Source: Deltaproteobacteria bacterium
Lineage (GTDB): Bacteria; Bdellovibrionota; UBA1018; UBA923
Direction of reading: 5' to 3'
Assembly: GCA_016194795.1 (NCBI GenBank)
Contig: JACQAX010000117.1
Span: 1 to 14,942, forward strand
DNA length: 14,942 bases
Shown: piece by piece, positions 7,385 through 14,942 of the stretch
Position numbering within the stretch: position 1 is the stretch's first letter
Layout of the letters: the number at the start of each line of letters is the position of its first letter
The notes under the pieces: generated by a model
Told to the model about the DNA's origin: nothing
Database searches by the model: none
Seen by the model: the letters and a program-made list of their open reading frames with translations, nothing else
Position numbers and translations under genes: made by a program

Positions 7385-8116
7385 ATGAGTGGACTTAAGC
7401 TGGGGGACCTTGTTTTGGACCCTCGGAGGGCGATTTACGTCTCATCGCTCCGTGCGGTGGTTTGTTCGGGGGTGCACAGCGGTCTTCAGACCAGCATCTC
7501 GGACGGCCTGCGCGGGGTGATCGAGCGGGTGGACTCCCTCCTGAACGAGTATCAACCTGAGTTTTTTGTCGTCCTGGGATCGGGTGGAGCATCGAGCTCC
7601 TCCACGTCCTTCGGATCGGCCCTCGCCGGCATGGCCAACCGTTGGGGCAAGCGTGCCAAGCTCCAACTCGTGGCGCAGAACGCCCAGGCCGACTTTCGCG
7701 AGACCGCCAAAGCACTCGGCTGCGAGGTGCACAATGAGCTGGTCTGGGGTCGCTACCGGTTCGTCGAGCGCGAAGATCGCAACAACCTCGAGGTCCAGCT
7801 GCTGACGATCTGTGGGGGGGCCCATTACAGTCTGCGCGTCGGCGCCGGCCCGTTCGGCGGGATGAAGCTTCCGGTGTTTCTGAAGGGGTTTGGCAGGCTG
7901 ACGTTGCCTTCGGTTGACCCGACGGCGACGCCGACCTCCGTGTTCCGGCCCGGCTTCGAACGCTGCGACGTCTTCGCCGTCGGCCACCAGCGCGTGCTGC
8001 CGCTCGGAAAAGTCTGCGATCTCAAGTCGGTCAAAGGAATTGTACGAGGCCTTCCCATTTCGAAGGCCACTCTCGCCGCGCGCCGGCGAGCTCCAGCAGA
8101 GCCTTCGGAGGGTTGA
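7385..8116 (+). CDS. PdeM-like metallophosphoesterase relative with lost metal ligands (probable pseudoenzyme)
   Basis: 243 aa from the ATG; an in-frame TTG at 7343 would add 14 residues. The order of strands follows PdeM, the ligase-associated phosphoesterase. LDPRRAIYV is followed by VVCSGVHSG, where the family has VADLHLG (Asp becomes Gly29, His31 kept). FVVLGSGG stands for LGDxxH (Asp becomes Ser66). LVAQNAQAD stands for RGNHD (Asn99 kept; His and Asp become Ala100 and Gln101). GGAHYS stands for GHxHP (first His becomes Gly145, His147 kept). LPVFLKGFGRLTLPSVDP matches the family's PCF...LVLPAFG tail. So the fold seems present but the two-metal centre is gone, and it should not hydrolyse phosphoesters. 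No ligase or helicase partner is nearby. The last 29 or so residues are antisense to the neighbour and look non-native. Distant homology judged by eye. Confidence 0.6.
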   Translation: MSGLKLGDLVLDPRRAIYVSSLRAVVCSGVHSGLQTSISDGLRGVIERVDSLLNEYQPEFFVVLGSGGASSSSTSFGSALAGMANRWGKRAKLQLVAQNAQADFRETAKALGCEVHNELVWGRYRFVEREDRNNLEVQLLTICGGAHYSLRVGAGPFGGMKLPVFLKGFGRLTLPSVDPTATPTSVFRPGFERCDVFAVGHQRVLPLGKVCDLKSVKGIVRGLPISKATLAARRRAPAEPSEG

Positions 8117-8486
8117 TCGAAGGCTGGATCTCCCAGCCCGCCCAGTCGGCGATCGCGATCTGGTGGCCCGCTCTCTCGAGCCCGGTGATCAACGTGTCTT
8201 CCATTTGGCGCATCACCAGGCGCAGGACGGCCGTCGGAAGGCACGACCCGACCGCTCCACCCGTCCAGCCCACGATGCGCGCAAGCTCGAGCATGACCTT
8301 GTTCACGATGCCGAAGTCGCCGCCGACCTGCTTGAAGAGCACGAGGAGCACGCGGAGCTGGCGCTCCTGCTCGTAGCGCCAGGCGGCCATCGCCGGCGCC
8401 CAGCGCGAGCGGCTCCGGAGCTTCGCGAGAACCTGCGCGCCACCCAGCAAAAAGGCCTGGATGTGGATGAGGTTCATCAAAATCAT
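8031..8486 (-). CDS. Conserved-looking protein of unknown function
   Basis: 151 aa from the ATG at 8486; another ATG at 8477 is three codons in, and an upstream in-frame ATG at 8525 would overlap the divergent gene's start. I do not recognise a family. It begins MILMNLIHIQAFLLGG and has a mostly helical, amphipathic look, with a basic stretch (LAKLRSRSRWAP), then QLRVLLVLFKQVGGDF, ARIVGWTGGAVGSCLP, and a tail rich in Trp and Pro. There is no signal peptide and no certain membrane helix. It shares 86 bp tail to tail with the PdeM-like gene and diverges from the aldehyde dehydrogenase gene. It is kept because its composition is more protein-like than the Arg-rich frames on the other strand. Confidence 0.55.
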   Translation of the reverse strand: MILMNLIHIQAFLLGGAQVLAKLRSRSRWAPAMAAWRYEQERQLRVLLVLFKQVGGDFGIVNKVMLELARIVGWTGGAVGSCLPTAVLRLVMRQMEDTLITGLERAGHQIAIADWAGWEIQPSINPPKALLELAGARREWPSKWEGLVQFL

Positions 8487-8507
8487 CTGGTATGGCGAAG
8501 TCACAAT

Positions 8508-8522
8508 TGGTAATTCATACCA
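8508..8522. promoter_or_regulatory. Inverted repeat forming a candidate two-way promoter
   Basis: TGGTA-ATTCA-TACCA is a perfect 5-bp inverted repeat around a 5-bp centre. Read on the plus strand it gives an extended -10-like TGG-TAATTC ending 7 nt before the ATG at 8524. On the minus strand it gives TGG-TATGAA pointing at the unknown gene. It could instead be an operator. Confidence 0.4.
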
Positions 8523-8523
8523 C

Positions 8524-9953
8524 ATGCAAAAGAACTGGTTTGAGAAAGCGGCGGGGTACGTTGACGAGTTCGTGAAGAGCGGAGGCGTGGGCCAGGACCC
8601 GTTCGCGCGCGTTTATGAAGAGCGCCGCAAGGACTACAGCCTGTTCTCGACCCAGATGACCGACGACCAGATCCGGTCGCTCAAGCGCTACATCTTCAAT
8701 TATGACCGGCTGCCTTCGGCGCCGGCCGACAAGCCCGTCCAGGCGCCGAACCTCATCGCGGGCGAATGGAAGATGGCCGCCAAGAACGCGCGCATGACGT
8801 CGCCGGGCGACCGCCGCATCGTCTTGAGCGAGATGCCGGACTCAGGGCCCGGTGAGGTCGACGCCGCGCTCACCTACGCGTACGACTGGTGGAATTTATC
8901 TGGGGCATTCCCGGCATCCAGTTCATCGGCGCCTATCTCGTGGGTTGCCCGTTCGTGTTCAAGGGCCACCCGTTCGGAGCCATCTGCAACACGACCATGA
9001 TGCGCATGCTGATCGCCGCGGGCGCGGATCCGCACCAGGTGCAGAAGATCGAAGGGTTCGGCAAGGGCATCGAGACGCTCGTGAGCGACCAGCGGGTCGC
9101 CGTCGTGAGCGTCACGGGCTCGGACGAGACGGCCGCCCACATGCAGCGCCTGCGCGGCCTGCGCCCCGTGAAGTTCGAGGGTGGCGGAAGCAACTGGTCT
9201 TACGTCGACGAAGGCTTCAACGACGACGATCTGAAGAAGATCGCCGTTCGCCTCGTGTACGCCAAGCTCGGCTTCTCGTCGCACAAGTGCACCGGCCTGC
9301 ACGGCATCGCCGCGAGCCCGTCGACGATGGCGAAGCTCCTGCCGCTGCTTTCGCGCGAGATGGATGAGTGGAAGGTCGCCAACCCGACCGACACCCCTGC
9401 CGACGTGACCAAGGTCGTGGGCCCCTGCATGGTCCACAAGGCCAAGACCGCGCAGGACATCCAGGACCAGGCGATGAAGGCTGGCGTGACCGTGTTCCGC
9501 AAAGGCGGGCGCGTGACCGGCAGCGATTACGCCGACCACGCCGAGGTCATCGCGCCGATCATCCTGAGCGGCGTGAAGCCGGACACGACGGTGACGGTCG
9601 ACTGGGACGGCAAAGGCGAGAAGGTCGTCAATCTCATGGCCACCGAGTTCTTCATGCCGATTCTCGTGACGAGCGAGATGCAGACGTTCGACGACTTCCT
9701 GAAATACTCGCTCACCCAGAACCCGCACGACCTCGCGGTAAGCATCTGGACTCGCTCCGACAAGAACCTCTCCAAGGCCCGCCGCGTGCTGGCCGGCATG
9801 CTCAAAGAGAACGACGGAACCGACTCGGCGCTCGAATGGGAAGAGTTCGGTGCCTCGGGCATCGGCACCAGCGGCAATATGGGCGTGGGCGATCCCGAGG
9901 GGACTTTTGCCATCTACTCTCGGCGCCAAAAAGGCCGTCACGTAGTTTTCTGA
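8524..9953 (+). pseudogene. Aldehyde dehydrogenase family protein, internally deleted and frameshifted
   Basis: NAD(P)-dependent aldehyde oxidation is the family role. The first frame (8524 to about 8892) carries an N-terminal extension, then LIAGEWK and SPGDRRIV, and ends in ALTYAYDWW. A second frame (from about 8889) begins abruptly in EFIWGIPGIQFIGAYLVG, the place of the family's IxPWNFP strand. It then runs through KGHPFGAICN, VSVTGSDETAAHM, KFEGGGSNW (general-base Glu codon 9177-9179), SSHKCTGLHG (catalytic Cys codon 9288-9290) and TEFFMPILVT to the natural end. The roughly 80-100 residues normally between these blocks, including much of the cofactor-binding half, are missing. Catalytic Cys and Glu remain but no single frame covers the enzyme. 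The subfamily is not recognised. The first frame alone would stop at 9000. Confidence 0.85.
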
Positions 9954-9967
9954 TTAAAATCAATCAG
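9950..9967 (+). terminator. Weak hairpin after the aldehyde dehydrogenase gene
   Basis: CTGATT / AATCAG is a perfect 6-bp stem with a 6-nt loop that includes part of the stop codon. It is followed by TTAAAAAAA, not by a T-run, so it is a poor intrinsic terminator. The stretch from here to 10043 is AT-rich and probably holds the next promoter. Confidence 0.3.
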
Positions 9968-10043
9968 TTAAAAAAATCGACCAAAGCCCTGTGAATCGCT
10001 TCTATTCTTGATAAGATTAGTATGGTATTAGGGGTTCCACCAT

Positions 10044-10496
10044 ATGAAGTATCTGGGCTGGATATCAGGGTGGGTCTTAGTGGCGGCGAGCTTGTCTCTG
10101 CCGGCGGTCGCATCTGAACGCATCACGAAGACCTTCAAGATCAACGAAAAAGGCGCCGCGTACGTCGAGAGCTCTCCGTATCTCCTGACGCTCACTTCGT
10201 CGGACCTCAAAAAATATCCGAAGTCGGTCGTGACCTTCGTGCTCCGTACGATTCTCGGGCGCATGCCCAGCGCGATCGCGCCGGCCGACAAGCAGGTCGT
10301 GCGTCTCTTCGCCAAGCGCCACTATCGGATGCTGGGCGACAACAAGTTCGGCCGCGCGGGCGACGCGCAGGTCATCTTCAACCGCAAGGCGGGAACCGTC
10401 TTCGTCGGCTTCGTCGGCGAGACGGGAAAGACTTTCTTCTACAAGGAAGTCGAGAACGAGAAACCGATCGCGCTCGGCAAGCTCGAGACCGAGTGA
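10044..10496 (+). CDS. Small exported protein of unknown function
   Basis: 150 aa. A signal peptide spans about residues 1-23 (YLGWISGWVLVAASLSLPAVA, then SERITKTF), so the mature product is about 127 residues and soluble in the periplasm or outside. The mature part alternates strands and helices (TKTFKINEKG, PYLLTLTSSDLKKYPKSVVTF, DAQVIFNRKAGTVFVGFVG) and has no cysteine. I recognise no family. The start is the ATG at 10044, with AGGGG (10030-10034) 9 nt upstream as a modest ribosome site. AT-rich sequence before it (TATTCTTGATAAGAT, 10003-10017) could hold the promoter. It ends 38 bp before the thioesterase gene, and could share its transcript, though the two have no obvious functional link. 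Confidence 0.7.
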   Translation: MKYLGWISGWVLVAASLSLPAVASERITKTFKINEKGAAYVESSPYLLTLTSSDLKKYPKSVVTFVLRTILGRMPSAIAPADKQVVRLFAKRHYRMLGDNKFGRAGDAQVIFNRKAGTVFVGFVGETGKTFFYKEVENEKPIALGKLETE

Positions 10497-10534
10497 CCTG
10501 AAACTTCGGCGATTGTGTGGTAGGCAGTCGTCCC

Positions 10535-10930
10535 ATGAGAGTCTTTAGGACGGAGTTCCAGGTGCGGGGCTACGAGCTCGACGGCTACGGCCACGTCAAC
10601 CATGCCGTCTACCTGAACTACGCCGAGCACGCGCGCTGGCAGATGATCGAGGAGGCCGCCGGCGGCGCCGACTACTTCAAGCGCCATGGCGTCGCGCCGG
10701 TGATCGTCCGCGCGGAGGTCGATTATCGCGAGCCTTGTTTTCTGGCCGAGTGGATCGTCGTCGAGACGACGCTTTTCGAGTTTCGAAAGCGAGTGGCGAA
10801 ATACCGCCAGCTCGTGAAGAAGCGCGATTCGGGCCGGGTCGCCGCCGAGCTTCTGATGACCGTGCTCGTCGTCGACGCCGGCGGAAAGGCCGTCTCGCTG
10901 CCGGCCGACTTCGAGGCGATGTACAAATGA
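10535..10930 (+). CDS. Acyl-CoA thioesterase, 4HBT hotdog family (YbgC/FadM-like)
   Basis: 131 aa, the usual size. Such enzymes hydrolyse acyl-CoA or acyl-ACP thioesters in the cytoplasm, usually as tetramers. The N-terminal block FQVRGYELDGYGHVNHAVYL carries the family signature, with Asp16 in the catalytic position and GHVNHAxYLxYxExAR typical of the YbgC/FadM branch. ADYREP-like and ETTLFEFRKR strands follow. The preferred start is the ATG at 10535; a GTG at 10517 in frame would add six residues. There is no Shine-Dalgarno sequence. TGG-TAGGCA (10518-10526), a weak extended -10, ends 8 nt before the ATG. It converges on dtd with a 34-bp gap that holds two hairpins. Substrate cannot be read from the sequence. 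Confidence 0.85.
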   Translation: MRVFRTEFQVRGYELDGYGHVNHAVYLNYAEHARWQMIEEAAGGADYFKRHGVAPVIVRAEVDYREPCFLAEWIVVETTLFEFRKRVAKYRQLVKKRDSGRVAAELLMTVLVVDAGGKAVSLPADFEAMYK

Positions 10931-10966
10931 CGGCGGGTTCGGCCGTCATTCAGCGCTGTTCGCGCT
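10927..10966. terminator. Two adjacent hairpins between convergent genes, candidate two-way terminator
   Basis: ATGACGGC (10927-10934) pairs perfectly with GCCGTCAT (10942-10949) around a 7-nt loop and contains the thioesterase stop. AGCGC (10952-10956) pairs with GCGCT (10962-10966) around TGTTC and touches the dtd stop. Neither has a clear T-run, so termination is inferred from position and stem quality. Confidence 0.45.
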
Positions 10967-11402
10967 AGGCCTCGAGCACCAGCGTCACCGGGCCGTCGTT
11001 GACGAGCGCCACCTTCATGTCGGCCTGGAAAACGCCCCCTTGCGTGGGGACGCCTTGCTGCTCGCTGAGCGCGAGCGCTTTTTCGTAGAGCTGCCTCGCG
11101 CGCTCGGGCGCCTCGGCGCCGACGAAGCTCGGCCGGCGGCCGGCCGAGCAGTCGCCCAGCAGCGTGAACTGCGAGACGATGAGGTGCGCGCCGCCGACGT
11201 CTTTCAGCGAGAGGTTCATCTTTCCCTGGTCGTCCTCGAAGATCCGCAGCTCACAGATCTTGGCGACGAGCTTGGCGAGCTTCGCCTCGTCGTCGCCCTT
11301 CGCCACGCCGAGCAGCGTCAGCAGGCCGCGCTCGATGCGCGAGACCTGCTTGCCGTCGACGGTCACGCTCGCCTCTTTAACTCTTTGGATTACCGCTTTC
11401 AT
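10965..11402 (-). CDS. dtd: D-aminoacyl-tRNA deacylase
   Basis: 145 aa, the normal length for DTD. It removes D-amino acids (and glycine from mischarged tRNAs) from tRNA, protecting translation. The N-terminus MKAVIQRVKEASVTVDGK is characteristic. The two active-site motifs are present: SQFTLLGD (about 77-84) and NDGPVTL near the C-terminus (about 135-141), which form the cross-subunit Gly-cisPro pocket of the dimer. The start at 11402 fits the family exactly. The frame is open further upstream but runs antisense to mutY. There is no Shine-Dalgarno sequence; TACATT (minus strand, 11414-11409) ends 6 nt before the ATG. It is divergent from mutY and convergent with the thioesterase gene. Confidence 0.96.
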   Translation of the reverse strand: MKAVIQRVKEASVTVDGKQVSRIERGLLTLLGVAKGDDEAKLAKLVAKICELRIFEDDQGKMNLSLKDVGGAHLIVSQFTLLGDCSAGRRPSFVGAEAPERARQLYEKALALSEQQGVPTQGGVFQADMKVALVNDGPVTLVLEA

Positions 11403-11420
11403 GTGTTTAATGTACCCCGG
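11403..11420. promoter_or_regulatory. 18-bp shared start region of dtd and mutY, candidate two-way leaderless promoter
   Basis: Only 18 bp separate the two divergent start codons. The centre reads TTTAATGTA. TACATT on the minus strand (11414-11409) ends 6 nt before dtd, and TAATGT on the plus strand (11408-11413) ends 7 nt before mutY. Both fit TAnnnT. No ribosome site fits on either side. Confidence 0.5.
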
Positions 11421-12527
11421 ATGAGGCCGCTGAAAAAGACCGAGATCGAGCGACTGCTCGGCTGGTACTCGAAAAACGCGCGCGAGTTTCCGTGGCGCTC
11501 GAATCCCGAGCCGTACTGGGTCTGGCTCGCCGAGATCATGAGCCAGCAGACGCAGATGGCGACGCTCGTGCCGTACTTCCACCGCTTCCTCGGGAAATTC
11601 AAGGACGTGCGTGCGCTGGCTCGCGCCGAAGAGCACGAGGTGCTCGCCGCGTGGGCGGGGCTCGGCTACTACTCGCGCGCGCGCAACGTGCATCGGGCGG
11701 CGAGAATGGTGGCGGGCGCGCTCGGCGGAAAATTTCCGACGACGCTCGACGGCCTGCTCGAGCTTCCGGGCGTGGGGCCGTACACGGCGGCCGCGATCGC
11801 CTCGCAATGCTTCGGGGTGCGCGAGCCCGTGTGGGACGGCAACGTCGTGCGCGTCACGTCCAGGTTCTTCGCGCGCGAGGACGCGCTGTCGCCCGCGTTC
11901 AAGACGCAGGCGCTGGAGGCGCTGCGCGCGTCGATGGCGGCCGGCGGGAGCGGTTGCGACCCCTCCCATTTCAACCAGGCTCTCATGGAGCTGGGCGCGA
12001 CGGTTTGCTCGCCGAAGAGCCCGTCGTGCGGGCGCTGTCCGCTCGAAGCGTCGTGCGCGGCGCGCGCGGCGGACACCGTCGAAAAATATCCCCCGCCGAA
12101 AGCCCGCAAGGCCGTCGTCGAGCTGCGTTGCCGCGTCCACGTGCGCGTGCGTCGGTCGGAGAAAAACGGCTTCGAGGCGTTTCTCGCGCCTCGCGATGCC
12201 GAGCGATGGTTTGCGGGGCTCTGGGATTTTCCGTCGGAGCTCGGCGGCGCGACGAAGCCGAAGCTCGAGCTTGGCGCGCTGCCGCGTTCGCTTGAGCCCA
12301 TTGGCGAGGTGCGACACCAGGTTACGCACCACAAAATTTATCTCGAGGGGTTGCTCGAACGCACCGAGCCGCGTGCCGCGCGCGCGACCGGCACCGTCGG
12401 CGAAGGGCGTTGGCTTTCGCTCGACGCGCTTGTCGCCGACGAGCCGCCGGTTCCTCTGTCGACGACGGCGCGCAAGATGCTCAAGCTGCTGCTCCGTGAA
12501 AAAACAGATCAGTTGGCGATGTTCTAA
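11421..12527 (+). CDS. mutY: A/G-specific adenine DNA glycosylase MutY
   Basis: 368 aa, close to other MutY proteins. It removes adenine mispaired with 8-oxoguanine in base excision repair. Seen: WLAEIMSQQTQM with catalytic Glu38; the helix-hairpin-helix LPGVGPYTA (115-123) followed by Asp139 in VWDGNVVRV; and a [4Fe-4S] site Cys196-x6-Cys203-x2-Cys206-x5-Cys212. The C-terminal NUDIX-like lesion-recognition domain (about 230-365) includes FAGLWDFPSE and HQVTHHKIYLEGLL. The ATG at 11421 is the natural family start; the frame is open further upstream but that part is antisense to dtd. The stop TAA is 20 bp before the aminopeptidase gene, which has its own -10-like element, so the two may or may not share a transcript. 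Confidence 0.96.
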   Translation: MRPLKKTEIERLLGWYSKNAREFPWRSNPEPYWVWLAEIMSQQTQMATLVPYFHRFLGKFKDVRALARAEEHEVLAAWAGLGYYSRARNVHRAARMVAGALGGKFPTTLDGLLELPGVGPYTAAAIASQCFGVREPVWDGNVVRVTSRFFAREDALSPAFKTQALEALRASMAAGGSGCDPSHFNQALMELGATVCSPKSPSCGRCPLEASCAARAADTVEKYPPPKARKAVVELRCRVHVRVRRSEKNGFEAFLAPRDAERWFAGLWDFPSELGGATKPKLELGALPRSLEPIGEVRHQVTHHKIYLEGLLERTEPRAARATGTVGEGRWLSLDALVADEPPVPLSTTARKMLKLLLREKTDQLAMF

Positions 12528-12535
12528 AGCGATGC

Positions 12536-12541
12536 TAGAAA
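12536..12541 (+). promoter_or_regulatory. -10-like element before the aminopeptidase gene
   Basis: TGC-TAGAAA gives an extended -10 (TG at 12533-12534), with the hexamer ending 6 nt before the ATG at 12548. There is no Shine-Dalgarno sequence at normal spacing, so it is probably a leaderless start. Confidence 0.45.
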
Positions 12542-12547
12542 TTTAGG

Positions 12548-14942
<2,395 letters not shown>

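Noticed and set aside
9950..9967. Strong intrinsic terminator after the aldehyde dehydrogenase gene
   Set aside because: The stem is short and is followed by an A-run instead of a T-run, so it is only listed as a weak hairpin.

Overview
The window reads as chromosome from a high-GC, Gram-negative-like bacterium. Reading frames are strongly GC-biased, and three proteins carry Sec-type signal peptides (starts at 2241, 5431 and 10044). There is an inner-membrane signalling protein with a periplasmic domain, a B12-dependent ribonucleotide reductase with NrdR-type operators, MutY and an M1 aminopeptidase. The gene mix fits a Bdellovibrionota- or deltaproteobacteria-like lineage, but the sequence alone does not fix the phylum. 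I see no rRNA, tRNA, CRISPR array, insertion sequence or prophage.

Layout. 1-1843 (minus): nrdJ, running off the left edge and broken twice (an internal deletion with frameshift, and an in-frame TAA). 1844-2240: its long leader, then a pair of NrdR-box-like palindromes 31 bp apart. 2241-5380 (plus): a translationally coupled pair, an exported FAM20/PI4K-like kinase-fold protein and an 8-TM sensor with a degenerate class III cyclase-like domain. 5431-6306 (plus): an exported YdcF/DUF218-like protein, convergent with 6322-7242 (minus), an IolC/DUF2090-type aldolase-like protein. 7385-8116 (plus): a PdeM-like metallophosphoesterase relative that has lost most metal ligands. It overlaps tail to tail an unknown gene at 8031-8486 (minus). 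8524-9953 (plus): an aldehyde dehydrogenase broken by an internal deletion and frameshift. 10044-10496: a small exported unknown. 10535-10930: a hotdog-fold thioesterase, convergent with dtd (10965-11402, minus). dtd is divergent from mutY (11421-12527) across only 18 bp. mutY is followed after 20 bp by an M1 aminopeptidase with HEAT-like repeats (12548 to the right edge).

Two themes stand out. First, two otherwise well conserved enzymes (NrdJ and the aldehyde dehydrogenase) both lack an internal block and change frame there, and nrdJ also has a nonsense codon. This is either real gene decay or damage in the assembly. Second, many genes have no Shine-Dalgarno sequence but a -10-like hexamer ending 6-8 nt before the start codon, which suggests leaderless transcription. 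Genes inside an operon or with a long leader (start at 3278, the DUF2090 gene, nrdJ) have strong Shine-Dalgarno sites instead. The best candidates for undescribed biology are the kinase-like/cyclase-like coupled pair and the catalytically stripped PdeM-like protein.
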